Origin: an uncultured Christensenella sp.
Lineage (GTDB): Bacteria; Bacillota; Clostridia; Christensenellales; UBA1242
DNA length: 64,000 bases
Direction: 5' to 3'
Assembly: GCA_910586385.1 (NCBI GenBank)
Contig: CAJUGX010000004.1
Span: forward strand, 1-64,000
Below the pieces are notes generated by a model that worked only from the letters and a program-made list of their open reading frames with translations, ran no database searches and had not been told where the DNA came from. The position numbers and the translations under genes are program-made. Each line of letters opens with the position of its first letter. Position 1 is the first letter of the stretch. This document shows positions 41,990 to 50,480 of the stretch, piece by piece.

Positions 41990-42018
41990 ATTATAAATAA
42001 AAGCCATCTCATTGTCAA
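41990..42018 (-). promoter_or_regulatory. Promoter of the str operon
   Basis: Perfect TTGACA (42018-42013), 17-nt spacer, perfect TATAAT (41995-41990), on the minus strand. Confidence 0.87.
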
Positions 42019-42049
42019 GAGATTTGAGCAATATTTTCGAAGCCTCAAC

Positions 42050-42082
42050 AAAACAAAAGTTCGCCATCAAAAAGCGAACTTC
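42050..42082 (-). terminator. Terminator of the 42095 gene
   Basis: AAGTTCGC/GCGAACTT stem followed by TTTTGTTTT on the minus strand. Confidence 0.75.
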
Positions 42083-42094
42083 CATTCAAAATGT

Positions 42095-42544
42095 TTATTT
42101 CTTCATTTTCAATTTTTTCTTTGCTTCATAAGCTTGTTTCTGAGCAGTGTAGATTGCCCTCTTCATTTCCATCGTTATCCCCGTAGGGTCCCCAACCAAA
42201 TTGAATGTGCCAAGAGGAGTCCTTTCCAAATATGACTTTGATTTTGAATAACAAAGTGGACATTCTGGAGCACCATCTTCTGAGCCAGAATAGTTGCAAG
42301 TATAATAGAGTTGTCTCTTTGCCGCAACAGGGGATGCTATCCCCGCAGTGAGAGAAGAGGCAACAGATCTTGCAAGCATTTCTCCCGTCCATCTCAATGT
42401 CTGAGCCAGAGCCGCATCAAAGACAGCCATCATTTTCATTTTCTTTTTCTTTCCACCTTCTTGCTTAAATCCAACTGGCAACATTTCAATTGACAATGGG
42501 TTTTTGCAAATTGGGCATTTTCCAAAAGGTGCTGGTGCAGCCAT
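42095..42544 (-). CDS. Unknown double zinc-ribbon-like protein
   Basis: A 149-residue protein with CPICKNPL near residue 10, an isolated Cys in YYTCNYS and CPLCYSKSKSYLERTP near residue 95, consistent with one or two zinc-binding sites. Between them is an Ala/Ser-rich helical stretch (MLARSVASSLTAGIASPVAA). The C-terminus is strongly basic (AKKKLKMKK). GGAGGAG precedes the ATG and TATACT lies about 30 bp upstream, so it has its own promoter after ligA. Function unknown; nucleic-acid binding is plausible. Confidence 0.6.
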   Translation of the reverse strand: MAAPAPFGKCPICKNPLSIEMLPVGFKQEGGKKKKMKMMAVFDAALAQTLRWTGEMLARSVASSLTAGIASPVAAKRQLYYTCNYSGSEDGAPECPLCYSKSKSYLERTPLGTFNLVGDPTGITMEMKRAIYTAQKQAYEAKKKLKMKK

Positions 42545-42585
42545 AGTTTTCTCCTCCGTATAGATTTAGTATACCATGAAATTTG

Positions 42586-44541
42586 CTATTTATCAATATA
42601 TTTCGACAAAAATTCTTCTTCGGTCAAAATCGGAATCCCCAGCATTTTCGCCTTGTCGAGCTTGTTTCCCGCCTCCTCGCCAGCAATCACAAAAGAGGTA
42701 TGTTTTGAGACAGATGATGATGTTTTCCCTCCATTCTCTTCAATGATTTTTGTCATCTCATTTCTTGATATATTGGGAAGAGTGCCAGTAAGCACAAAAG
42801 TAAAACCCTCAAGCACACTTGATTTTTGCGCATCCTCATGCTTTGGAGAAACACCAACCTCAAGAAGTCTTTCAATCTCGCCAAGATTGTCCGCATCTTT
42901 GAAATAGTCCACAATGTTTTGAGCAATTACCTCTCCGACATCGTCAACTTGCAAAATTTCCTCAAAAGAAGCATTTTTGATGCCTTCGAGAGTCTTAAAT
43001 CTCTTTGCAAGATCTTTTGCAGTCTTTATCCCCACCTCACTTATACCAAGTCCATGCAAAAACTTCGAAAAATCAATATTTTTGCTTTTTTCAAGTGCAA
43101 CCAACACATTTTCAGCTTTTTTCTCTTGAAACTTTTCAAGTCCAACAAGCTGTTCTTTTGTAAGTGAATACAAATCTGAGAAATGCCTCAATCCCAATTC
43201 ATCATAAAACTGAGAAATTGTCTTTTCAGAAAGTCCAACAATGTCAAATGCTCCACGTGACACAAAATGCGTAAGTCTTGCCACAATTTGCTCTTTGCAT
43301 CCATCATGATTTCTGCAGAAAAGCAGTGGACCTTTTTTCTCCAATGACATACCGCAACAAGGGCAATATCTTGGGGCTTCGATTTCCACAGAATTTTCGA
43401 ATTTTTCAGCCAACCCCAAAACCTCTGGAATAACCTCATTGCTTCTTCTGATAAATACACGGCTGTGCAAATATACATCTTTCTTTCTTATGTCTTCGAT
43501 GTTGTTGAGTGTTGCGCGAGAAATTGTCGCCCCAGCAAGCTCAACTGGCTCTAAGATTGCAATTGGCGAAACCTTTCCACTTCTGCCCACTTGCCAAATG
43601 ACATCTTCCAAGATTGTCGAAGTCTCTTCTGCCTCAAACTTAAACGCTCTTGCCCACTTTGGAAATTTGTTTGTATAACCAATCTCCTCACGAGGTGAAA
43701 CATTGTTGATTTTGATGACCATTCCGTCGATGTCAACTTGCAAATTAGACTTGACGTTTCCAACTTTTTCAATGTTTTTCACAATCTCATCAAGTCCATT
43801 GCAAATTTTGAAAAATTCTCCGACGTCAAAACCATTGTCTTTCAAAAAGTTGTGCATATCTTCTTGAGTCTTGAAACGTTTTTCGCAGAAAATGATTGAA
43901 TAACAGAAAAAATCCAATTTTCTCTTTGCAGTCTCTTTTGGGTCAAGATTTCGAATTGCCCCCGCAACTCCGTTTCTGGTGTTTTTGAGAGGAATTTCTG
44001 CTCTACGATTGTAAATTTCGAGAGCCCTTTTGGTCATCATGCCCTCGCCTTGCACAATCAAGCGCCCTTGATAAGGGATTTTGAGTGGGACAGAAGAAAT
44101 TGTCCTCACCTGTGCAGTCACATCTTCACCAATCTCACCAGTGCCACGAGTGGTTGCATTGACAAACTCCCCGTTGTTGTATTCAAGCACAAGTTGAAGC
44201 CCATCAAATTTGTATTCGAGAGCAAACGCGGTGTTTTTGTCAAACTCACGCATCTCTTCCACCCATTTTTCCAAATCTTCAAAAGACCTGACTTTCATAA
44301 GGCTATAGAGCTTATGTTCGTGCTTTCTCTTGACAAACTGGCTCAAAATTTCTCCGCCAACTCTCTGTGTTGGAGAATTTGGCAAAACAACACCCGTCTC
44401 GCTTTCAAGGTCAACAAGGGCATAATAAACCTCGTCATATTCCTTGTCAGAGACAATCGGATTGTCAAGCGTGTAATAATGATAGTTGTAAAGGTTGATT
44501 TTTTCAATCAACGCTTTCATGAGTTCCGTTTTGTTGTCCAT
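42586..44541 (-). CDS. ligA: NAD-dependent DNA ligase LigA
   Basis: Seals nicks in DNA with NAD+. 651 residues: Ia domain and adenylation domain with the catalytic Lys in LEYKFDGLQLVLEY (KxDG). The OB-fold follows. The zinc finger has CPCCGMS, CRNHDGCK. The HhH domain contains LGISEVGIKTAKDLA. The C-terminal BRCT domain has FTFVLTGTLPNISR. pcrA lies 4 bp upstream, as in bacilli (pcrA-ligA). Confidence 0.97.
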   Translation of the reverse strand: MDNKTELMKALIEKINLYNYHYYTLDNPIVSDKEYDEVYYALVDLESETGVVLPNSPTQRVGGEILSQFVKRKHEHKLYSLMKVRSFEDLEKWVEEMREFDKNTAFALEYKFDGLQLVLEYNNGEFVNATTRGTGEIGEDVTAQVRTISSVPLKIPYQGRLIVQGEGMMTKRALEIYNRRAEIPLKNTRNGVAGAIRNLDPKETAKRKLDFFCYSIIFCEKRFKTQEDMHNFLKDNGFDVGEFFKICNGLDEIVKNIEKVGNVKSNLQVDIDGMVIKINNVSPREEIGYTNKFPKWARAFKFEAEETSTILEDVIWQVGRSGKVSPIAILEPVELAGATISRATLNNIEDIRKKDVYLHSRVFIRRSNEVIPEVLGLAEKFENSVEIEAPRYCPCCGMSLEKKGPLLFCRNHDGCKEQIVARLTHFVSRGAFDIVGLSEKTISQFYDELGLRHFSDLYSLTKEQLVGLEKFQEKKAENVLVALEKSKNIDFSKFLHGLGISEVGIKTAKDLAKRFKTLEGIKNASFEEILQVDDVGEVIAQNIVDYFKDADNLGEIERLLEVGVSPKHEDAQKSSVLEGFTFVLTGTLPNISRNEMTKIIEENGGKTSSSVSKHTSFVIAGEEAGNKLDKAKMLGIPILTEEEFLSKYIDK

Positions 44542-44545
44542 TCAA

Positions 44546-46654
44546 CTACTCCACCTTTTCAAGATTTGCCAAATTAAGCATAAGACTCTTTCTTCCAAAG
44601 TCATCGAAATCAATATCAGCAACAAGTCCATCATCAGAAATGCCCACAATTTTCCCTTCACCAAAGCGAGAATGAGTGACCACATCTCCAACTTCAAAAC
44701 CACTCTCAAAGGACTCTTCTTGCTCTTCATAATCTCTTGCGACACTGAAGAGCCTTGGTTTCTCTTTTGAGACAATTCCAAGTTCTCCAACAAAGCGGCT
44801 CTGCTTTTGATAGTTGCTCTTGCCATACATAAATCTCTTCTCAGCGTGAAGCAAATAAATTCTCTCTTCCGCACGAGTGATTGCCACATACATAAGCCGT
44901 CTTTCTTCTTCCAACTCACTAGCACTGTTCATCGCTCTTGAAAGTGGGAAAAGTCCCTCTTCAAGTCCAATCAGAAAGACAACCTTAAACTCCAAACCTT
45001 TGACAGCATGGATGGTCGACACTGAGACACAACCACCTTCTTGGATGTCATCACTGTCACTTTTGAGCATAACGTTTGACAGATAATCCGCCAGCGTCAC
45101 TCCTTCGTTTGCCTCTTCAAATTCGACCACTCCGTTTATCAAACTTTCGATGTTTCCGACTCTGTCCACATCTTCATCTTCTTTTCCAGAAAAAGCCCTT
45201 GCAAGCCCAAAAACTTTGACAACCTTTTCCACAAAGTCTGAAAGTGAAAGAGTGTCCATTTGTTCATTCAAGCATTTGAAATCCTCAACAAATTTTTCAA
45301 GTTTTGAGTGGTATTTCGAAAACTTGAATTTGTCACCCAAAAGATATTGCAAAAGCCCAACTTCACCCGCTTCTTCTTGCAAGTTTGCAATGGCAACATC
45401 TCCAATCCCTCGTTTTGGAAAGTTGATGATTTTGAGAAGCGAAATCTCATCTCTTGGATTTGCAAAAACAGAAAGATAAGAGAGCACCATTTTGACTTCT
45501 GCTCTTTCATAAAATTTGAATCCACCATATATTTTGTATGGAGTTTTGAAAGCCATGAACATATCTTCAATTGGTCTTGACTGAGCATTGACTCTCATAA
45601 GCACAGCAAAATCGCTGTAAGTGTACCCTTCCACAAGCAAATCATCAATGGTCTTTGCGACAAACATCGCCTCATCTCTCTCGTCAAAAGCGGTGAAAAC
45701 GACAGGTTTTGCCCCCTCTTCTTTGTCTGTCCAAAGATTTTTTGACATTCTTTCCTTGTTGTTTGCAATGACATTGTTTGCAAGCGTCAAAATGTTTTTT
45801 GTAGAGCGATAATTCTGTTCCAACTTAAACACTTTCACATCCTCAAAGTCGTTTTTGAGGTTGAAAATATTTTGAAAATTCGCCCCTCTCCAAGAATAAA
45901 TACACTGGTCTTCATCCCCCACAACAAAGAGGTTTTTATGGACGCTTGAAAGCAGTTTGATGAGTTTGTATTGCACAAGGTTTGTGTCTTGAAACTCATC
46001 CACCAAAATATACTGAAATCTGGTCGCATAGTGCTCCAAAACATCCCTATAATTGTGAAACAAAAACAGCGTCTTATTCAACAAATCGTCAAAGTCAAGT
46101 GAGTTGTTTTTGTGCAAAAAATCTTCATAGTCATAACAAATTTTTTCGTAAGTGCGCAGTTCTCCACCGCGGTTGTATTCTCTCAATGCAGAGAAGTATT
46201 CTCCGATGTCAAGCCCCTTGTTTTTGATGTTGTCAAGATGACAAGAAACACGGTCTTTTTCATCGTCTTCACATTGATATTTTTTGAGCAAATCTTTCAA
46301 AATTCTGTCGCGGTCAGCCTCAGCGATGATTGTGAAATTTTTGTCAAAACCATCTAGTCTGTCAATGTTTTCTCTCAAAATCCTCACACACATAGAGTGG
46401 AATGTCGAAATCCAAACACGGCTCACCCCCATGTTTGCGAGCCTATCCTTCATCTCGTTTGTTGCTTTGTTTGTGAAAGTGATTGCAAGGATGTTGTATG
46501 GCGAGACCCCCTTTTCAATCAAGTGGCAAATTCTGTGAGTGAGCAGTCGAGTCTTTCCACTGCCCGCCCCGGCAGTCACCAAAACAACTCCTTCTGTCTG
46601 AAAGAGTGCACACCTTTGCTCATCATTCAAAGAATCAATGTCAAAATTTTCCAT
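44546..46654 (-). CDS. pcrA: ATP-dependent DNA helicase PcrA/UvrD
   Basis: A superfamily 1 3'-5' helicase of repair and plasmid replication. 702 residues: Q motif LNDEQRCALF, Walker A TAGAGSGKT, motif Ia TFTNKAT, Walker B LVDEFQDTN, motif III GDEDQCIYSWRGA, motif IV QNYRS, motif VI YVAITRAEERIYL. The Tudor-like C-terminal domain (GDVVTHSRFGEGKIVG) that binds RNA polymerase in PcrA is present. Co-transcribed with ligA. Confidence 0.96.
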   Translation of the reverse strand: MENFDIDSLNDEQRCALFQTEGVVLVTAGAGSGKTRLLTHRICHLIEKGVSPYNILAITFTNKATNEMKDRLANMGVSRVWISTFHSMCVRILRENIDRLDGFDKNFTIIAEADRDRILKDLLKKYQCEDDEKDRVSCHLDNIKNKGLDIGEYFSALREYNRGGELRTYEKICYDYEDFLHKNNSLDFDDLLNKTLFLFHNYRDVLEHYATRFQYILVDEFQDTNLVQYKLIKLLSSVHKNLFVVGDEDQCIYSWRGANFQNIFNLKNDFEDVKVFKLEQNYRSTKNILTLANNVIANNKERMSKNLWTDKEEGAKPVVFTAFDERDEAMFVAKTIDDLLVEGYTYSDFAVLMRVNAQSRPIEDMFMAFKTPYKIYGGFKFYERAEVKMVLSYLSVFANPRDEISLLKIINFPKRGIGDVAIANLQEEAGEVGLLQYLLGDKFKFSKYHSKLEKFVEDFKCLNEQMDTLSLSDFVEKVVKVFGLARAFSGKEDEDVDRVGNIESLINGVVEFEEANEGVTLADYLSNVMLKSDSDDIQEGGCVSVSTIHAVKGLEFKVVFLIGLEEGLFPLSRAMNSASELEEERRLMYVAITRAEERIYLLHAEKRFMYGKSNYQKQSRFVGELGIVSKEKPRLFSVARDYEEQEESFESGFEVGDVVTHSRFGEGKIVGISDDGLVADIDFDDFGRKSLMLNLANLEKVE

Positions 46655-46702
46655 ATAGATATTTTACCACAATCACCCAAGATTTGCAAAAAGAAAAAAC
46701 AC

Positions 46703-46933
46703 CTAATCTTTAATACCGAGCAAAAAATCAACCGTCACATTGAAAAATTCTACAAGTTTTATCAAACTATCCAACTTCATGCGAACATCCCCCGTCTCCC
46801 ACCCTTTAATTGACTTAGGATTTATATTCAACATATGCCCCATTTCATAAACAGACAACCCCATTGCTTCTCTCAATTTCCTGATTCTTTGTCCAACTTC
46901 TTTCTTAAGTTTTTTTGTAGACTCTTTTTCCAT
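46703..46933 (-). CDS. XRE-family helix-turn-helix regulator (76 aa)
   Basis: A minimal transcription regulator: a Lys/Glu leader followed by one HTH_3 domain (GQRIRKLREAMGLSVYEMGH, then NINPKSIKGWETG). There is no sensor or enzymatic part. A GGGGGG-containing ribosome-binding site lies just upstream. A 12-bp perfect palindrome CATTATATAATG (47000-47011) lies 67 bp upstream and may be its operator. It is close to two other small HTH genes but on its own transcript. Confidence 0.85.
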   Translation of the reverse strand: MEKESTKKLKKEVGQRIRKLREAMGLSVYEMGHMLNINPKSIKGWETGDVRMKLDSLIKLVEFFNVTVDFLLGIKD

Positions 46934-46999
46934 GTTTTACCCCCCTATATCACCAAACACAATTATAAAACAAAAGAAATTTTTATGTATAGACATCTA

Positions 47000-47011
47000 C
47001 ATTATATAATG
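47000..47011. promoter_or_regulatory. 12-bp perfect palindrome upstream of the 46703 regulator gene
   Basis: CATTATATAATG includes a TATAAT on the minus strand. It is flanked by imperfect inverted repeats (ATCTA/TAGAT and GTAT/ATAC). A candidate autoregulatory operator. Confidence 0.45.
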
Positions 47012-47079
47012 CGTACATTAGATACCCATTTTCACAAAACAAAATTTCTTTTCCACTGCCATAGTAACAGATAAAAGAA

Positions 47080-47110
47080 ATAAAAAAACCAACTTCCCAT
47101 ATAAGTTGGT
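47080..47110 (-). terminator. Second terminator after the 47144 regulator
   Basis: ACCAACTT/AAGTTGGT stem followed by seven T on the minus strand. Confidence 0.7.
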
Positions 47111-47118
47111 ATTTCACA

Positions 47119-47142
47119 ACAAAAAAACTGCCATTTGGCAGT
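47119..47142 (-). terminator. First terminator after the 47144 regulator
   Basis: ACTGCCA-AA-TGGCAGT followed by T run on the minus strand. The two tandem terminators isolate the regulator pair. Confidence 0.8.
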
Positions 47143-47143
47143 C

Positions 47144-47350
47144 TCAGTCTTCCCTTCCAAGCAAATAGTCGGTGCTGACACCAAAAAAGTCTGCAAGTGC
47201 CTGCAAATTGTCACTGCTTATGTCACACCTGTTGTTTTCCCAATTACATAAAGCGGACGAACTTATCTTCACCTCTTTGCTCAACTTCTCAAAAGACAAA
47301 TTCGCTTCGGTCCGCAATTCTTTCAATCTTTGTGCAAACTTTCTTTCCAT
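47144..47350 (-). CDS. XRE-family repressor-like HTH protein (68 aa)
   Basis: ATG at 47350 gives MERKFAQRLKELRTEANLSF, a canonical XRE helix-turn-helix with ISSSALCNWENNRCDISSDN as recognition region and the usual YLLGRED end. A TATAAT box (47362-47357) lies only 6 nt upstream of the ATG and there is no ribosome-binding site, so the mRNA may be leaderless. It is divergent from the HTH gene at 47449, with 98 bp between the starts, which contain a perfect 16-bp palindrome. The layout is like a CI/Cro pair. Confidence 0.85.
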   Translation of the reverse strand: MERKFAQRLKELRTEANLSFEKLSKEVKISSSALCNWENNRCDISSDNLQALADFFGVSTDYLLGRED

Positions 47351-47384
47351 ATCAGTATTATAATGCGAAATTTGTCGAATTTTA

Positions 47385-47413
47385 TTGACATCCAATATAT
47401 TGGATGATATACT
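47385..47413 (+). promoter_or_regulatory. Promoter with 16-bp palindromic operator
   Basis: TTGACA (47385-47390), 17-nt spacer, TATACT (47408-47413). ATCCAATATATTGGAT (47390-47405) is a perfect palindrome filling nearly the whole spacer. A protein bound there would occlude RNA polymerase. It drives the gene at 47449. Confidence 0.8.
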
Positions 47414-47448
47414 GCGTGAAACAAATTTGCCTTTATGGGGAGAAGCGG

Positions 47449-47706
47449 ATGTCCAAATACAAAACTTATCTTGTCGAACAGTATCTCAAAGCAAACAAAA
47501 TCACAAAACAGCAGTTTTGTGCCGACTGCAACATAAGCATATCCACACTGCGCAGATTTCTTCAAGGTGACCAAAGCATAAACTATATCTCGGCAATTGC
47601 CATATGCTCCCACATCGGCATCTCCTTCACTGATTTTGTCAAAGACGAATACAAAATCAAAAGACTCTCTCGTGGCATCATCAAAAGCACATCTCTTCTC
47701 AACTGA
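47449..47706 (+). CDS. Atypical small HTH protein (85 aa), partner of the divergent XRE gene
   Basis: ATG at 47449 follows GGGGAG; earlier in-frame starts lack one. The product has MSKYKTYLVEQYLKANKITK, then QQFCADCNISISTLRRFLQG, an XRE-like fold with a Cys-x-x-Cys in the turn. A longer basic C-terminus follows (YKIKRLSRGIIKSTSLL). The protein from 56487 shares the Y-x(7)-EYxK...TKxxFCxxC pattern, so both belong to one unrecognised subfamily, each divergent from a canonical XRE gene. Confidence 0.78.
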   Translation: MSKYKTYLVEQYLKANKITKQQFCADCNISISTLRRFLQGDQSINYISAIAICSHIGISFTDFVKDEYKIKRLSRGIIKSTSLLN

Positions 47707-47721
47707 CACAAAAAACATAAA

Positions 47722-47752
47722 AAAAGCAGACAACTTTGTCCGCTTTGTTTTT
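47722..47752 (+). terminator. Terminator between the 47449 gene and rpsU
   Basis: AAAGCAGACAA/TTGTCCGCTTT stem followed by T run. It serves the plus-strand gene. Confidence 0.75.
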
Positions 47753-47755
47753 TTC

Positions 47756-47938
47756 TTAGCCTCTTTTTCTTGCTCTCTTTCTTGCGTTTTCGCTCTTTTT
47801 CTTTTTTGCTACGCTTGGCTTGTCATAGGCTTCTTTCTTTCTGATATCTCCGATAATTCCATCTTTTTGGCACTTTCTCTTAAATCTTTTGAGAGCGCTT
47901 TCGAGAGATTCGTTTTCTCCTACTTTCACTGTTGTCAT
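47756..47938 (-). CDS. rpsU: 30S ribosomal protein S21
   Basis: ATG at 47938 has AAAGGTGG upstream. 60 residues: TTVKVGENESLESALKRFKR, then KKEAYDKPS and a very basic C-terminus (AKKKKSENARKRARKRG). S21 sits on the 30S platform near the anti-Shine-Dalgarno region. It stands alone here; Clostridia often place it with gatB-like yqeY, which is not seen. Confidence 0.95.
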   Translation of the reverse strand: MTTVKVGENESLESALKRFKRKCQKDGIIGDIRKKEAYDKPSVAKKKKSENARKRARKRG

Positions 47939-48030
47939 TCTTTTCTCACCACCTTTCAAGGTCACAATTCTTGGTTATCTTATCATACAAATATGAGATA
48001 AGTCAAGTTTTCTTGCAAAAAAACGTGAGT

Positions 48031-49164
48031 TTATTTGCTTCCTTTATTTGCGTTTTGAATATTCTGTGCAATTTTTTCAACTACCGTTCTTGATTTTGAT
48101 TCGTCCTCAGCAGTTGCATTTTCTCCAAACAAAAATGATGTCATTGCCGAGCCAACAGTCTGGTCTTTATTTCCTTTTGAAGCGACAAGCCCTCTTTCTT
48201 CATAAGGCTTGACTTGTTCATAAAACTCTCTGGTCTCTTTTGCAATATATGCACGCAACTTGTCTTTGTCCGCTTTTGGTGATTCAATCGAATCAAACAA
48301 CATATCATCTTCAATCAGCGCTTTACGGAGTGGATAAAGTTCAAATTCAGTATATGAATAAGAGTGAAATTCTTCATGGCTCACATAATCACGTTCTTGA
48401 TGTGGAGACAAAGTCCCCAAAAAGTATCGTTTCAAGCCTTCAAAATTGTCATGTTTCGATGCAAGAGCAATCAAATCACGATTTTCCCAAATCTTTTCTT
48501 TTGGAAGGCATGCAAGGGACTTAAAGCCATCACTTTCAATGCCTGTCATCATGATTTCAAGATAATTTGGGTTCTCTCTTGAAACATGTCTGACAAATTT
48601 ATGCCCATGTTGTCGTGCTTGACTTATGCAAACATCCTTTGGCAATTTTGACATCAAACCATCAAAAGCCTTTTCTCTTTCTGTATAACTATAATGTTCT
48701 GAGACTACTCTGGAAAGGATTCCGGCAAAGTTGCAATCTGGAAATTTTCTTGCAAATTCGATCAAAAACTCTAGGTTTTGTCTAATAGGAAAATGCTTCA
48801 ATTCACTATAATAGCCAAAGTAATCACTCCTACCTTGAATTTTATTTTTCTTATAAGCCAATTCCAAAAATTCAAGAACAAATTTTGTGTCATTTTTTAA
48901 GCTTTTTGAGATTAACCAATAGTTTATAAATTCTTCATTTGTCTTCACAATTTGAAGTATAAATCCAGCATCATTTTCTTGTTCTTCTGTCAAAAAGGTT
49001 TCACCCCAATAATTCTTTACAGTTTTTACCCACTCCAAAATTGCCTTTCTTTTGATATCTTCTGATGCACCAAAAACCCCAAGTCCTTTTTGAAATCTTT
49101 CAATTCTCTTTTCTCTTTCTTTTGCTCTTTTCTCTTCATCAGTCATTTTGTTAAACAATGCCAT
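48031..49164 (-). CDS. Unknown 377-residue protein
   Basis: GGAGGGG precedes the ATG, and a consensus promoter lies at 49194-49222. A soluble helical protein with aromatic, charged segments (NYWGETFLTEEQENDAGFIL, YFGYYSELKHFPIRQNLEFL). The helix pairs of irregular length suggest an alpha-solenoid-like fold. No catalytic motif is recognised. It ends in a polar tail (QNANKGSK) like other unknown proteins of this window. Monocistronic. Function unknown. Confidence 0.6.
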   Translation of the reverse strand: MALFNKMTDEEKRAKEREKRIERFQKGLGVFGASEDIKRKAILEWVKTVKNYWGETFLTEEQENDAGFILQIVKTNEEFINYWLISKSLKNDTKFVLEFLELAYKKNKIQGRSDYFGYYSELKHFPIRQNLEFLIEFARKFPDCNFAGILSRVVSEHYSYTEREKAFDGLMSKLPKDVCISQARQHGHKFVRHVSRENPNYLEIMMTGIESDGFKSLACLPKEKIWENRDLIALASKHDNFEGLKRYFLGTLSPHQERDYVSHEEFHSYSYTEFELYPLRKALIEDDMLFDSIESPKADKDKLRAYIAKETREFYEQVKPYEERGLVASKGNKDQTVGSAMTSFLFGENATAEDESKSRTVVEKIAQNIQNANKGSK

Positions 49165-49193
49165 AACACCCCTCCGTCTTTCAAACTCGATTT

Positions 49194-49222
49194 ATTTTAA
49201 CAAACTTTTTCCCAGGTGTCAA
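49194..49222 (-). promoter_or_regulatory. Promoter of the 48031 gene
   Basis: Minus strand TTGACA (49222-49217), 17-nt spacer, TAAAAT (49199-49194). Confidence 0.8.
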
Positions 49223-49237
49223 TACCGAAATAAAATA

Positions 49238-50479
49238 TTAAACTCTTTTTTTTGCCAAAACTCCGTCTTTGAAAGGCTCCCACAGACTTACTTCCACGAT
49301 ATCTCCAACCTTGAAGTCACCTTGGACATAACACTTGATGTAGTTTTCTGTGTATCCTTCTCCAAAACCTTTTGACACCTCTTCAATCAAAACTCTCCCC
49401 ATTTTGTTTTGCTTGAAAAATTCAAGTTTGTGTTTTTTGCCAAGTTCTTCCAAACGTTTGAGTCTCTCCGCCTTGACAGTGCCAGACAAATCGCCATAAA
49501 GTTTTGCAGAAGCTGTCCCCGTCCTCTTTGAATATGGAAAGATGTGCAATTGTGAAAACCCAACTCTCTCAACAAAAGCAAGCGTCTCTTCAAAATCTTC
49601 ATCCGTCTCAGTAGGGAAACCAACAATGATGTCAGTTGTTATGCCCGCAAGCGGGAAATAATTTCTGATGAGTTTCACACTTTCTTCAAACTGAGCAGTT
49701 GTGTATTTTCTGTTCATTTTTTTTAGCACATTGTCACATCCACTTTGAAGCGACAAATGGAAGTGTGGACAGAAGTTTTTCAGTGACACAAGTTTTTCCA
49801 TAAACTCCTCGTCAATCAATCCATCTTCCATCGAAGAGAGTCGAAGTCTCTTTCCAAGCCCATCAAGACTTTCAAGCAAAATACCCAGCCCTTTCTGACC
49901 ATCAACTTTATAATCCGAGACATCAATCCCAACAAGCACAATCTCCTTGACATCTTCAGAGAGTTTTGATGCCTCACTCACAATACTTTCAAGACTCCTT
50001 GATCGACTTCTTCCACGAAGATAAGGGATGATGCAATAAGAGCAAAAGTTGTCACAACCATCCTGTATTTTTATGAATGCACGAGTGAGCGACTGTGCAG
50101 AAAAAAGATCATCCTCATACTCTGTTGGAAGCTCAAAAATCTTGTGCCCATTTTCATCGAGCATATCGATGAGATTTTTCTTTCCAGCCGTCCCAATCAC
50201 AACATTGACATCTCTGTCATCAAATTGCACTGGACGATTTTGGCTTGCACATCCCATGACATAAACTTTTGCATTTGGATTGAATTTCCTCGCACGCTCA
50301 ATCATCTGTCGAGATTTCTTCTCCGCCTCATTTGTGACAGCACAAGTGTTTATTATGTAAATGTCAGCCTCTTCAAGGCTGTCTGTTGTCGCAAAACCTC
50401 TCTTTTTCAGCTCAAAAATAAGAGAGTCGCTCTCATATTTATTTACTTTGCAACCAAGCGTCAAAACTGCAACTTTCAT
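49238..50479 (-). CDS. mtaB: tRNA (N6-threonylcarbamoyladenosine-37-C2)-methylthiotransferase MtaB
   Basis: A radical-SAM enzyme that thiomethylates t6A37 of tRNA. ATG at 50479 is used; a GTG four codons earlier overlaps the rsmE stop. 413 residues: the N-terminal UPF0004 domain with Cys ligands (LGCKVNKYES, INTCAVTNEAE, VMGCASQN), the radical-SAM motif CDNFCSYCIIP, and a C-terminal TRAM-like part. GCKVN at the start is typical of MtaB rather than MiaB. Coupled to rsmE upstream. Confidence 0.94.
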   Translation of the reverse strand: MKVAVLTLGCKVNKYESDSLIFELKKRGFATTDSLEEADIYIINTCAVTNEAEKKSRQMIERARKFNPNAKVYVMGCASQNRPVQFDDRDVNVVIGTAGKKNLIDMLDENGHKIFELPTEYEDDLFSAQSLTRAFIKIQDGCDNFCSYCIIPYLRGRSRSRSLESIVSEASKLSEDVKEIVLVGIDVSDYKVDGQKGLGILLESLDGLGKRLRLSSMEDGLIDEEFMEKLVSLKNFCPHFHLSLQSGCDNVLKKMNRKYTTAQFEESVKLIRNYFPLAGITTDIIVGFPTETDEDFEETLAFVERVGFSQLHIFPYSKRTGTASAKLYGDLSGTVKAERLKRLEELGKKHKLEFFKQNKMGRVLIEEVSKGFGEGYTENYIKCYVQGDFKVGDIVEVSLWEPFKDGVLAKKRV

Positions 50480-50480
50480 A

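Noticed and set aside
46703..47706. Small HTH genes as part of a prophage or toxin-antitoxin system
   Set aside because: No phage structural, integrase or toxin-like gene is adjacent; neighbours are pcrA and rpsU.
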